Source: SXXK01 sp046074645
GTDB taxonomy: Bacteria > Planctomycetota > Planctomycetia > Planctomycetales > Planctomycetaceae
Reading direction: 5' to 3'
Length of the DNA: 36,485 nt
NCBI GenBank assembly: GCA_046074645.1
Contig: JBJTOP010000421.1
Span: 1 to 36,485, forward strand
A program made the position numbers and the translations under genes. Position 1 is the stretch's first letter, and the number at the start of each line of letters is the position of its first letter. The notes under the pieces were generated by a model that worked only from the letters and a program-made list of their open reading frames with translations, was not told the DNA's origin and made no database searches. This document shows, one piece after another, positions 17,353-25,977 of the stretch.

Positions 17353-18441
17353 TCAACCAACACCCACGAAGGAGGATGTGTTGGTCCACTGACCAAGTTC
17401 CCGCTGGAACTTGATACTTTTATCAACTTCAAGCATCCCATCTTCGGCAAGCCGCAAGCCGACGCGTTCGAGCGGTCGGGGAGCGGGACCTTCAAAGTTG
17501 ATACCAGTCTTGTAAAAACCGGAACCGTGACAGGGGCACTTGAATTTCTGTTCACCTTCGAGCCAGTTGGGAGTGCAGCCCAGGTGAGTGCAGACAGTGC
17601 TGAGTGCATAGATGCAGCGGACGCCGTCCACCTCGTTGTTGACAACCCAGATGTTGAACTGGGCCTGCCACTTGGTGGATACGGTTCCGGGTGAGTAATC
17701 AGAGGGGGGACCGATTTTGAAGCGGGTGGGCGGTTCAACCAGCACGTTGGGCATCATGAATCGTGCCAGTGCAAGAGTTGAAGCGGTTGCTGTCGCAACG
17801 AAGGAGCTCCAGGCAATCACGATCGGGCTGCAGAGCGTTGCCAGGAGCGAGCCCAGTGCCGAGCGTCGTTCGACGGCCGGGACTGCAGCGGCCTTTGCGG
17901 CCGGAGCGACCGCCTTGCCGGGAAGAGGCTTGGAGGGAAGCGCGACTTTGGGTGCCGCCGGAGCACCGAATTCCGCGGATCGGGCAGCCTTGATCATTTC
18001 TGCCGGAGACAGGCCCACCGGTTTTGCGGGGGCGGCAGCAGCAGGAGCCACTGTGCGCCCGGGAGCAGCAGGGGCCGCGGCCGCGGCGGGGGCGGCACCC
18101 TGAGCTTTGCCGCTGCGGATCGCTGCCATGATTTCTGCGGGGGACTTTGGAGCACCCGCGGCGGGTGCCGCGGCAGCGGGAGCCGCAGCAGATGGTTTGG
18201 CCGCGGCCGGCGCGGCGGCGGCACCGCCCTTGCCAGCACGAATGGACGCGAGAATGTCGGCCGGACTTTTCGGTGCTGCCGCTGTGGCGGCCGGTGGCGG
18301 AGCAGACGCAGCAGCGACCGGAGGAGAACTTTCCGGCAGCGATGGTGCGGGGGCCGGAGCGGGCGAGGCGGTGGTTCCGGCCGCCTTTGCCGCTCGGATC
18401 TTGTCAATGATACTGCCGGAGGAACCTGGGGAGTCTGTCAT
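17353..18441 (-). CDS. Rieske iron-sulfur protein with a long Ala/Pro-rich N-terminal region holding four short repeats
   Basis: A 362-residue Rieske subunit, first gene of the operon. The C-terminal domain (about 235-362) has both cluster motifs, CTHLGC (284-289) and CPCHGSGF (302-309): ligands Cys284, His286, Cys302 and His305, plus the disulfide pair Cys289/Cys304. A membrane segment lies at about 196-229 after ERRS. The first ~190 residues are unusual: an Ala/Pro-rich low-complexity chain interrupted by four similar blocks at 10-20, 59-72, 100-113 and 145-157, with consensus S-P-A-(E/D)-I-(L/M)-x-x-I-R-x-G-K. Each would be a short amphipathic helix on the cytoplasmic side. The start is the ATG at 18441; a frame extension to 18504 is out of keeping and lacks a start context. 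Electron transfer from quinol to a c-type heme is the family role. Confidence 0.9.
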   Translation of the reverse strand: MTDSPGSSGSIIDKIRAAKAAGTTASPAPAPAPSLPESSPPVAAASAPPPAATAAAPKSPADILASIRAGKGGAAAAPAAAKPSAAAPAAAAPAAGAPKSPAEIMAAIRSGKAQGAAPAAAAAPAAPGRTVAPAAAAPAKPVGLSPAEMIKAARSAEFGAPAAPKVALPSKPLPGKAVAPAAKAAAVPAVERRSALGSLLATLCSPIVIAWSSFVATATASTLALARFMMPNVLVEPPTRFKIGPPSDYSPGTVSTKWQAQFNIWVVNNEVDGVRCIYALSTVCTHLGCTPNWLEGEQKFKCPCHGSGFYKTGINFEGPAPRPLERVGLRLAEDGMLEVDKSIKFQRELGQWTNTSSFVGVG

Positions 18442-18502
18442 TCCGCTGCGCCGACCGTGATAGAGAGGAGAGGGGGCCATCCGGCCACCCAGGAGAAGAC
18501 GC

Positions 18503-18517
18503 AAATCGTTGCGATTT
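18503..18517. promoter_or_regulatory. Inverted repeat AAATCG-TTG-CGATTT in the operon leader
   Basis: Perfect 6-bp arms around three bases, 62-76 bases upstream of the Rieske ATG and downstream of the candidate promoter. It could be a regulator-binding operator or an RNA hairpin in the leader; chance is not excluded. A second short inverted repeat, TGAAAT / ATTTCA with a 5-base spacer (18680-18696 region), lies near the end of nnrD. Confidence 0.25.
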
Positions 18518-18555
18518 CAACATTTTCGCCACGCTTTGCGCAGGCCGCCGAGTTG

Positions 18556-18584
18556 ATTCTGTCTCTGCAGTTTCGGACTGACAA
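18556..18584 (-). promoter_or_regulatory. Candidate sigma-70-type promoter of the respiratory operon
   Basis: On the minus strand, TTGTCA (18579-18584; 5 of 6 with TTGACA) is separated by 17 bases from CAGAAT (18556-18561; 4 of 6 with TATAAT). Transcription would start near 18549, leaving a leader of about 108 bases before the Rieske ATG. It lies in the only sizeable gap (18442-18705) upstream of the 14 genes. Planctomycete promoter preferences are not well fixed, so this remains a guess from consensus. Confidence 0.3.
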
Positions 18585-18705
18585 GCCGTGCAAAAGTAGC
18601 CGGATTTCTTTTCTCAGAGGCAGGAAGCATAACACCACCATTCCCCGAGAGCGGGAACGGAAATGCGCGATTTGATCGTTGAAATCGGCCATTTCACGCA
18701 AACTT

Positions 18706-19578
18706 TCAGTTCTCAGGAGCCGCTTGAAGCTGTTTCCAGGCGTCCGGGAGACAGTTCAGCAGGTCAGCAGCGATCATACCGCGTGGCGTGTACTTTTCAG
18801 CGGCAAGGTCGCCTGCCAGCCCGTGCACATGGACCGCAATCGCAGCCGCTTCGAAGGCAGGCAAACCCTGTCCCAGAAGCGACGTCAGAATCCCAGTCAG
18901 CACATCGCCACTTCCCCCTGTTGCCATCCCGGAATTGCCGGTGCTGTTGAGAAACCAGCGGGACCCGTCGGTGACCACAGTTCGGTGCCCCTTCAACACC
19001 ACGATTGTGTTGTATTCGCGAGCAAATTCAGCCGCCAGACGCTCTCGGCTGCCAGCAATCTCTGAACTGCTCAGGCCCGTCATTCGTGAAAATTCACCTG
19101 GATGGGGAGTGATCACGCAGGCGCAGCGGCGCTGCTGTTTCAGCAGCGGTGGAAGTTCCTGTTGCAGGGAGTCCGCATCAAGCACCAGCGGGCAGGCGGC
19201 TGAAAGCAGTAAGGCACGAGTCAAGCTTGCCGCTGCAGAAGAACGTCCAAGGCCCGGACCACAACCCACAGCGTTCCGTCCCTGCAGAATCTCATCGATG
19301 ACCGCCGGGGTTGGCGGCAGCAGCCCTGCCACGTCGTCCGGTAATCCCAGTGTCATCACACAGGGCTCGAACGCAGCGACAAGCAGCTGCACGGAGCGTG
19401 GCACGCAGGCCGTTACCAGTCCGGAGCCCGAACGCAGTGCCGCCACGGATGACAGGCAGACAGCTCCGGTGAGCCCCAGCGAGCCACCAGCCAGAGAAAC
19501 TCGGCCAAAGGTCCCCTTATGGCCATCCACGGGACGCTCAGGCAATGCCGGAAGACCGCAAAGAACAAGGTTTGGCAT
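18706..19578 (-). CDS. nnrD: ADP-dependent NAD(P)H-hydrate dehydratase
   Basis: A 290-residue ribokinase-fold repair enzyme that converts the damaged S-form of NAD(P)HX back to NAD(P)H using ADP (CARKD/YjeF C-terminal family). Motifs visible in order: HKGTFGRVSLAGGS near the N-terminus, GCGPGLG, LDADSL, TPHPGEFSRM, LKGHRTVV and the catalytic GNSGMATGGSGDVLTG with its Asp. The NAD(P)HX epimerase (YjeF N-terminal) domain that is fused in many bacteria is absent, so that activity must come from another gene. It lies upstream of and on the same strand as the respiratory operon, separated by 264 bases, and divergent from the 19861 operon (282-base gap), in which I see no gene, only a small CGGGC/GCCCG hairpin at 19797-19810. 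Confidence 0.92.
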   Translation of the reverse strand: MPNLVLCGLPALPERPVDGHKGTFGRVSLAGGSLGLTGAVCLSSVAALRSGSGLVTACVPRSVQLLVAAFEPCVMTLGLPDDVAGLLPPTPAVIDEILQGRNAVGCGPGLGRSSAAASLTRALLLSAACPLVLDADSLQQELPPLLKQQRRCACVITPHPGEFSRMTGLSSSEIAGSRERLAAEFAREYNTIVVLKGHRTVVTDGSRWFLNSTGNSGMATGGSGDVLTGILTSLLGQGLPAFEAAAIAVHVHGLAGDLAAEKYTPRGMIAADLLNCLPDAWKQLQAAPEN

Positions 19579-19860
19579 GACTTTTCACACGCTCCGGGCA
19601 AAGAAAATCCGCTTCGGCTCCGGGGAACCGGTCAATGAGCTTCCCTGAATTCTATCCGCTGCCGAATTTCGAAGGAACTGCCAACCGGGAAATGCCGAAT
19701 TGGGTGAAACGCCTCTGAATTCGAATTCCTCATGGCTCTGGTTGCGTTTTGATGTCAGGATCGACAGACTGATTTCAGCGCGTGACCTGGATCCCCCGGG
19801 CTGCGGCCCGATGTCTGACCAGTTTTCACCCTTCACATAAAAACTCAGGAAAAAACACGA

Positions 19861-20958
19861 GTGCAGATTCTTGGGCTCGATATTGGTGGAGCGAACATTA
19901 AAGCGGCGACAGCGGATGGTGAGTCCGCCAGCGTGGCGTTTCCGCTTTGGCGTGCGCCGCAGGATTTGTCTGCGAAGCTCAGCAGTTTGCGGCTGCTCCA
20001 AAATTCACATCCCGACATGATCGCACTGACGATGACCGGAGAACTGGCCGACTGTTTTGCGACGAAGGCGGAGGGCGTGCGTCGGATTGTGGAGTCGGTT
20101 GAGACGGCTTATCCGGGTGTGCCAGTCCGGGTCTGGCTGACATCCGGTGAATTTGCAGAGCCAGCGGACGCGGTTGAGTTATGGAATCTGGCAGCAGCGG
20201 CCAATTGGCACGCGCTGGCGACATGGTCTGCGCGAGCAGTGCCGTCGGGCGCGGGACTGTTGATTGACATCGGTTCCACGACGACTGATCTGATACCGCT
20301 GCTGGACGGTCATCCCTGGATTTCAGGGCGAACCGACATGGAGCGTCTGCTGGCTGGCGAACTGGTGTATACCGGGGTCCGGCGGACGCCGATCTGTGCC
20401 CTCGCGAACTCTGTTCCGCTGCGGCGTTCCGAACCGAACGGCGAAGTGGCTCAGATCCCACTGGCGGCTGAGTTTTTCGCGACAGCGCTGGACCTGCATC
20501 TGCTCACTGGTGACACAGCAGAGGATGCAGCAAACTGCGACACGGCGGATGGCAGGCCTGCGACGCGCGAGTGGGCAGCGAATCGCCTCGCACACCAGAT
20601 GTGCTGCGATTCCACCGAACTTGAAATGTGGCAGCTGCGGGAGATCGCGGATTGGCTGGTGGAGCGTCAGGTGCAGTTCATTGTCGCCGCCGTTCGGCGT
20701 CAGTTGATTACTTTACAGCGGGAGCTTGCGGTTTCTGGACGCGAGGGGGAGCTGATCCAGCCGTTAGTGAGCGGCAGTGGCAGCTGGCTTGCAGAGCGGG
20801 TGCTGGAGGCAAGCGCCGCGCGAATGCTGGCGACAGCGGATTTGTCGGGCATGTTTGTGCGGAACATCAGTGCATCTGCGGCCGCATTTGCTGTGGCCCG
20901 TTTGGCTGCTGAGCGCTGCCTGGATGACTTGCTGCCGATTTCTCCGGAGGTCATTTGA
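19861..20958 (+). CDS. H4MPT-linked C1-transfer protein, MfnF-like (hydantoinase/oxoprolinase superfamily)
   Basis: A 365-residue ASKHA-fold protein. The N-terminal GLDIGGANIKAAT phosphate-binding strand pair and the central GLLIDIGSTTTDLIPLLDG are both clear. This pattern belongs to the family annotated as 'H4MPT-linked C1 transfer pathway protein', whose archaeal member MfnF joins the furan and tyramine-glutamate parts during methanofuran biosynthesis. In bacteria with tetrahydromethanopterin-dependent C1 oxidation, planctomycetes included, it is taken as part of that pathway. The start is a GTG at 19861, preceded by AGGA about ten bases upstream in TCAGGAAAAAACACGA. The stop overlaps the nadB start by one base (TGATG). 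No other C1 gene is in this window. Confidence 0.75.
   Translation: MQILGLDIGGANIKAATADGESASVAFPLWRAPQDLSAKLSSLRLLQNSHPDMIALTMTGELADCFATKAEGVRRIVESVETAYPGVPVRVWLTSGEFAEPADAVELWNLAAAANWHALATWSARAVPSGAGLLIDIGSTTTDLIPLLDGHPWISGRTDMERLLAGELVYTGVRRTPICALANSVPLRRSEPNGEVAQIPLAAEFFATALDLHLLTGDTAEDAANCDTADGRPATREWAANRLAHQMCCDSTELEMWQLREIADWLVERQVQFIVAAVRRQLITLQRELAVSGREGELIQPLVSGSGSWLAERVLEASAARMLATADLSGMFVRNISASAAAFAVARLAAERCLDDLLPISPEVI
20946..20950 (+). promoter_or_regulatory. Ribosome binding site fixing the nadB start
   Basis: GGAGG lies 7 bases before the ATG at 20958, inside the end of the upstream gene. This choice rejects the in-frame TTG one codon earlier and gives a TGATG stop-start overlap. 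Confidence 0.75.
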
Positions 20959-22589
20959 TGGCGGACAGGCTGGTTGAGATTCCCTGCGAGGGGCGTGGCC
21001 TGGTGCCGTTTCATCCGAAGCGTGTGCCGCACCTGTTCACTGACGTGCTCGTTCTTGGTGGCGGCATTGCGGGCATCCGCGCGGCACTTGCAGTGGACTC
21101 ATCACTGCGAACCGTGGTGGTGACAAAGGACGTTCTGCAGCAGTCGAACAGCGTTTATGCACAGGGTGGCATAGCGGGAGTACTGGATCCACTGGATGAT
21201 TTTGCCAGTCACGCGGCCGACACAATTTCTGCTGGCAAAGGTCTCTGTCACAGTGGGATCGTGGACCTCGTGGTGCGTGAGGCTCCGCAGCGGATTCAGG
21301 AGCTGGTTGGATTTGGAGCAGAGTTTGACCGAGTGGGCGAAAATCTGGCACTCACCCTTGAAGGTGGCCACAGCCATGCTCGGGTGGCCCATGCTTTGGG
21401 TGACGCCACAGGTCAGGAAGTCATGCGGGCAATGACGCGCCTGGTTCAGTCGCAGCAGCACATTGATTTCTGGGAAAAGACTTTTATTCTGGATCTGCTC
21501 ACTGAGGGCCGCACCTGCAGAGGTGCGCTGGTTTGGAATGCCAACCACGGTCGCACATTTGTATGGGCGAAACAGACAATTCTCTGCACCGGCGGCGCCG
21601 GAGCGCTCTACCGCGAGACAACAAACCCTCCGATCGCCACTGCGGACGGTCACGCAGCAGCCCTGAGGGCCGGTTGCGAACTGCGGGATATGGAGTTCAT
21701 GCAGTTTCATCCCACGGTGCTGTACATCGCCGGCAGTTCACGGCACCTGATTACGGAAGCGGTTCGCGGTGAAGGCGCACATCTGCTCGACTGCCGCGGC
21801 CACCGTTTTATGCAGGATTACAATTCATCCGGTGAATTGGCGCCCCGGGATGTGGTCAGCCAGGCGATCACCGAGCAGATGGCTCGCACTGCGCATCCCT
21901 GTGTTTATCTGGATTTGTCACCGATTGGTCGGGAGCGGGTGAAGCTGAGGTTTCCGCACATCAGTCGAGTGTGTGCGGATTTCGGACTGGATCTGGCGCG
22001 TGATCGTGTACCCGTACGTCCGGGGGCTCACTACATGATTGGTGGCGTGATTACGGACGAGGAAGGTCGGACGAATCTGGAGAATCTGTGGGCAGCCGGG
22101 GAAGTCACCAGCAGTGGCCTTCATGGCGCGAATCGCCTCGCCAGCAACAGTCTGCTTGAGGGACTGGTCTTTGGTTTGCGGTGTGGGCGGAATGCATCGA
22201 GCAGCGCCGAGGGAATGTCGGATCGGTTTTCAGTACCGGCGGTTGAATGGCAGGCCGAGCGGGAAGTGCCCGCCGGTCACGAGCAGCTGGATATTCCGGA
22301 CCTGAAAAACTCACTGCGGAGTCTGATGGGACGCAGTGTGGGGATCGTCAGGAATGAGCGGGAGTTGTCGGCGGCGTGCAGGCAACTGGACTTCTGGACC
22401 GGATACGTCTGTCGGAGGGACTTGAGCGACCCGTCCGGCTGGGAACTTCAGAACATGCTTCTGGCAGCTCGAGCGATGGCAGCAGCGGCGCTGGAACGCC
22501 GCGAAAGCCGGGGTGTGCACGCACGCAGCGACTTCCCCGAGGCTCAGGAGAGTCAGCGAAATCACATCGTCGTGCGGCGGGAGCAGTGA
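20958..22589 (+). CDS. nadB: L-aspartate oxidase (first step of de novo NAD synthesis)
   Basis: A 543-residue flavoenzyme that oxidises L-aspartate to iminoaspartate for quinolinate synthesis. The FAD dinucleotide motif is VLVLGGGIAGIRAAL near residue 30. Succinate-dehydrogenase-superfamily features follow: VYAQGGIAGVL, LEGGHSHARVAHALGDATG with active-site residues, HPTVLYIAGSSRHLITEAVRGEGA, PRDVVSQAI, PGAHYMIGGV and the FAD-binding WAAGEVTSSGLHGANRLASNSLLEG. HYMIGG and the EAVRGEGA-type loop separate NadB from fumarate reductase/SdhA. The C-terminal helical domain is complete. The gene is translationally coupled to the MfnF-like gene and followed 9 bases later by a sugar epimerase. Confidence 0.95.
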   Translation: MADRLVEIPCEGRGLVPFHPKRVPHLFTDVLVLGGGIAGIRAALAVDSSLRTVVVTKDVLQQSNSVYAQGGIAGVLDPLDDFASHAADTISAGKGLCHSGIVDLVVREAPQRIQELVGFGAEFDRVGENLALTLEGGHSHARVAHALGDATGQEVMRAMTRLVQSQQHIDFWEKTFILDLLTEGRTCRGALVWNANHGRTFVWAKQTILCTGGAGALYRETTNPPIATADGHAAALRAGCELRDMEFMQFHPTVLYIAGSSRHLITEAVRGEGAHLLDCRGHRFMQDYNSSGELAPRDVVSQAITEQMARTAHPCVYLDLSPIGRERVKLRFPHISRVCADFGLDLARDRVPVRPGAHYMIGGVITDEEGRTNLENLWAAGEVTSSGLHGANRLASNSLLEGLVFGLRCGRNASSSAEGMSDRFSVPAVEWQAEREVPAGHEQLDIPDLKNSLRSLMGRSVGIVRNERELSAACRQLDFWTGYVCRRDLSDPSGWELQNMLLAARAMAAAALERRESRGVHARSDFPEAQESQRNHIVVRREQ

Positions 22590-22598
22590 GGCAGAAAC

Positions 22599-23618
22599 AT
22601 GACGCGAGTTCTGGTGACCGGGGCAGCCGGATTTATTGGAATGCACACAACGCGGCGATTGCTGGAGCGGGGCGACAGCGTCATCGGCATTGATAACCTC
22701 AACAACTACTACCCGGTCCGGCTCAAGCAGGATCGACTGGCCCAGCTGGCCGATCATCCGCAGTTTCATTTTGAGCAGCTTGGGCTGGAAGATCGCAGTA
22801 GTCTGGAGAGGCTGTTTCGCGACCGTCCCTGCGACCGCGTCATCCACCTTGCCGCCCAGGCCGGCGTCCGCTACTCACTCACTAACCCCCACGTCTATGC
22901 GGATTCAAACATCACAGGCTTCGTCAACCTGCTGGAATGCTGTCGCCATCACCACGTGGAACATCTGACGTATGCATCATCCAGCAGCGTCTACGGGGCC
23001 AACAGGAAGGTGCCTTTCTCTGTTGAAGATCGAGTGGATCATCCGGTGAGTCTGTACGCGGCGACCAAGCGAGCAAACGAGCTGATGGCGCACACTTACA
23101 GCCACCTGTTCGGCCTGCCCACAACAGGTCTGCGTTTCTTCACCGTCTACGGCCCGTGGGGCCGCCCCGACATGGCCATCTGGCTGTTCACCGAAGCGAT
23201 TCTCGCCGGGCGTCCGATTGATGTCTTCAACTTCGGACGCATGCGGCGCGACTTCACGTATATTGATGACATTGTCGAAGGTGTGATTCGCACCAGCGAC
23301 ACGCTCCCGGTGCCACGTCCTGATGCGGGTGAATCCACCGCAGGTTCCCCGACAGCACCGTGGAGGCTTTACAACATCGGCAACAATCAGCCAGTTGAAC
23401 TGCTGCGGCTGATCGAAGTCCTTGAAGAAGCACTTGGACGTCGCGCCGAAAAACGTCTGCTGCCGATGCAGCCAGGTGACGTGGAAGCCACCTGGGCAGA
23501 TATCGATGATCTGCAGCGCGAAGTCGGATTTGCTCCACGAACCCCGATCGAGACCGGTGTGCAGCGATTTGTTGAATGGTATCGGGGCTGGCAGTCAGCT
23601 GCGGTCAGCGAGCATTGA
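22599..23618 (+). CDS. NAD-dependent sugar-nucleotide epimerase, UDP-glucuronate 4-epimerase-like
   Basis: A 339-residue extended SDR enzyme. The NAD motif VTGAAGFIG (6-14), DNLNNYYPVRLKQDRL, HLAAQAGVRYSL, ASSSSVYGANRKVPFS, the catalytic Tyr-x3-Lys (YAATKRANE) and RFFTVYGPWGRPDMA are all present. The combination NNYY, QAGVRYS and GPWGRPDMA is characteristic of UDP-glucuronate 4-epimerases (GAE/LpsL/CapI type), used for surface polysaccharides. A short Pro/Gly-rich stretch before WRLYNIGN is slightly longer than usual. It starts 9 bases after nadB, with GAGG of the spacer serving as binding site. Its last 14 bases overlap the convergent priA gene. Confidence 0.88.
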   Translation: MTRVLVTGAAGFIGMHTTRRLLERGDSVIGIDNLNNYYPVRLKQDRLAQLADHPQFHFEQLGLEDRSSLERLFRDRPCDRVIHLAAQAGVRYSLTNPHVYADSNITGFVNLLECCRHHHVEHLTYASSSSVYGANRKVPFSVEDRVDHPVSLYAATKRANELMAHTYSHLFGLPTTGLRFFTVYGPWGRPDMAIWLFTEAILAGRPIDVFNFGRMRRDFTYIDDIVEGVIRTSDTLPVPRPDAGESTAGSPTAPWRLYNIGNNQPVELLRLIEVLEEALGRRAEKRLLPMQPGDVEATWADIDDLQREVGFAPRTPIETGVQRFVEWYRGWQSAAVSEH

Positions 23619-25890
23619 CAGGATCGACATCCACCGCCAGCTCGACATCTTCGGGCAGCTGCAGCTGGTCTTCGACCTTCAGCCAGAGCGAGCGGATGAG
23701 TTCCGGTGTGGGCCCGCAGATCTGGAGATGAAATCTCCACAGATTTCGCAGACGGACAACAGGTGCCGGAGCCGCTCCAAGAATTCGCAGTTCGACTGTG
23801 TCACCGCTGCGTGCGGCACGGAGCCGATCGGCGACGGCAATCGCCGTTTCCCGAGTTCGCTGCTCGTCAGGTCCTCGAAAAATCACGCGCGTCACACAGG
23901 TGAACGGAGGCGCTTTGGCTTCGTTGCGTTCGGTGAGTTCGTGTCGGGCAAAGCCGATGTAGTCGTGACGGGCTGCAAACTTCACCGCCGGATCGTCCGG
24001 CGTGGATGTCTGCACAAGGACGCGCCCCCCCCGTTCCCCGCGACCCGTACGCCCGGCCACCTGCGCGATCAGCTGAAACGTGCGTTCCGCCGCCCGAAGA
24101 TCCGGCTGACGCAGCATCGTGTCAGTATCAACAACTCCCACAAGCGTCACATTCGGGAAATCAAGTCCTTTGGCAATCATCTGAGTCCCCAGCAGGATCT
24201 CCACTTCCCCGCGACGAAAACGGTCGAGCGCTTCATCGTGGCTGCCAGGCTTTCTCATGGAGTCGCTGTCCATTCGCAACACCCGCGCGCCGGCAAACAG
24301 TCCCTGCACCTCTTCATCCAGCTTCTGAGTTCCCGTGCCCAGATAACGCACGGCATTGCTGCCACAAGCCGGACAGTTTGACGGAGGATCCGCCTGATAT
24401 CCGCAGCTGTGACAAACAGCTTTGCCCGCATCGCGATGCCACGTCAGTGAAATGTCGCAGGACGAGCACTTAATGCCGGCACCACACGAACGACACCATA
24501 CCACCGGCGAATAGCCCCGAAGATTCAGAAACAGGATCACCTGTCCCTTTTCATTCAGCGATTTGCCGATGGCCGTGTACAGAGCCCGGCCGATGCTGAA
24601 GCCACGCCTGATCCGCGGATCCTCCCGCGTGTCAATCACATGGACCGGTGGCATCGGGCGATCGGCCACGCGGCTGGGCATCGATACCAGCGTGTCCATC
24701 CGACGGTGGGCGCGGAGCCATGATTCCAGCGTCGGCGTGGCGGATCCCAGAATCAACGGAATCCGCAAATCCTCACAGCGACGCCGAGCCACTTCCCGCG
24801 CGTGATATCGAGGTGTGCTGTCCTGCTTGAACGACGGCTCATGCTCCTCATCAATAATGATCATCCCCAAATGTGGTGCCGGTGCAAACACAGCACTCCG
24901 GGCTCCCACCACAACGTCCACAGCCCCGGACGCAATCTGCTGCCACTGCCAGTGACGATCCGCATCACTCATGTGACTGTGCAGCACTGCCACCGATCGA
25001 AAACGACTGCGAAAACGCCGGATCGTCTGCGGAGTCAAACTGATTTCGGGGACCAGCACGATCGCCTGCCGACCATACGAAACCACTTCCCGGATCGACT
25101 GTATGTAGACCTCCGTCTTGCCGCTCCCCGTCACCCCGTGAAGCAGCAGCGTCTCGTGGCGACTTTCCCGGAGCGGTCGGAGAATCTGATTGAGTGCCTG
25201 CAGCTGCTGCAGGCTCAGGTTGAGGTCGGCTTCATGGATGCTCTGAGCATTGTCGTCGCCGGAAATGTCGGAACGGATGCGGATGGCTTCGACCCATCCC
25301 TTCTTTCGCAGCGTCGAAAGCGGGCCCGGTCCACAACCCACTCGCTCACACAATTCCGCTGCCGCGATCGGAGCCGTGGACTCCCGCAGCAGGGTTAATA
25401 AGGTTCGCTGCTGAACACTGAAGCGACCGCCTCCAGCAAGCGCGGCCACCCCCGCGTCCGTCAGCCGCACATGCTGAACCTCCCGTGTCCCACTCCTGTG
25501 ACGCACCCCAGCCGGAATCACGCTGTCCAGAACCTGCCCCCAGCCACACAGGAATCGCTCGCCAATCCAGCGAGTCAGGCTGAGCATTGAACTGTCCAGC
25601 AGAGGTTCCTGATCCAGCAGCCCCTCCAACTCCTTGAGCGGACCACGAACCTGACCCGTTTCCGACGCATGCACGTCCACACAGTAACCAGTGCTGGAAC
25701 GATTCCCACGACCCAGCGGTGCAAGCACTCGCTGGCCAGGCTGCAGCATCCCGCGAAGCGCCTCCGGAATTCGATACGTGTAAGGGCGCTCCAGCGGCAG
25801 ATTGAACACGACTTCAGCCAACTGAACATCATCCTGGGCCGCTGCCAGCCACTCCGGCGTTTCTGCAAATCCGAAAAGTCCCTGAGACAC
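23605..25890 (-). CDS. priA: Primosomal replication restart helicase PriA
   Basis: A 761-residue 3'-5' DNA helicase that restarts stalled forks. In order: the N-terminal DNA-binding domain (VQLAEVVFNLPLERPYTYRIPE, GQRVLAPLGRG), a winged-helix region, Walker A GVTGSGKTEVY (about 252-262), LVPEISLTPQ, the DEEH box (about 347-350), GSATPTLES, eight zinc-binding Cys in four Cys-x2-Cys pairs (WCRSCG, KCSSCD, VCHSCG, NCPACG), LGTGTQKLDEEV, GTQMIAKGLDFP and AGRTGRGERGG. The start chosen is GTG at 25890 with CCAGG seven bases upstream, giving close to the usual length; the frame continues upstream to 26064 but would translate a palindromic repeat. The 3' end overlaps the convergent epimerase by 14 bases. 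Confidence 0.95.
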   Translation of the reverse strand: MSQGLFGFAETPEWLAAAQDDVQLAEVVFNLPLERPYTYRIPEALRGMLQPGQRVLAPLGRGNRSSTGYCVDVHASETGQVRGPLKELEGLLDQEPLLDSSMLSLTRWIGERFLCGWGQVLDSVIPAGVRHRSGTREVQHVRLTDAGVAALAGGGRFSVQQRTLLTLLRESTAPIAAAELCERVGCGPGPLSTLRKKGWVEAIRIRSDISGDDNAQSIHEADLNLSLQQLQALNQILRPLRESRHETLLLHGVTGSGKTEVYIQSIREVVSYGRQAIVLVPEISLTPQTIRRFRSRFRSVAVLHSHMSDADRHWQWQQIASGAVDVVVGARSAVFAPAPHLGMIIIDEEHEPSFKQDSTPRYHAREVARRRCEDLRIPLILGSATPTLESWLRAHRRMDTLVSMPSRVADRPMPPVHVIDTREDPRIRRGFSIGRALYTAIGKSLNEKGQVILFLNLRGYSPVVWCRSCGAGIKCSSCDISLTWHRDAGKAVCHSCGYQADPPSNCPACGSNAVRYLGTGTQKLDEEVQGLFAGARVLRMDSDSMRKPGSHDEALDRFRRGEVEILLGTQMIAKGLDFPNVTLVGVVDTDTMLRQPDLRAAERTFQLIAQVAGRTGRGERGGRVLVQTSTPDDPAVKFAARHDYIGFARHELTERNEAKAPPFTCVTRVIFRGPDEQRTRETAIAVADRLRAARSGDTVELRILGAAPAPVVRLRNLWRFHLQICGPTPELIRSLWLKVEDQLQLPEDVELAVDVDPVNAR

Positions 25891-25977
25891 GGAAAAACCT
25901 GGAAGAACGTTGGGAGAAGAGAGTAAGCCACAAGCGGCAGCCCGATGGCAGTCGCTTTCACCGCCGGGGGCTGCGAT

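Noticed and set aside
19831..19841. CATAAA as a -10 box for the 19861 operon
   Set aside because: No reasonable -35 box at 16-18 bases upstream, and the leader would be only about a dozen bases.
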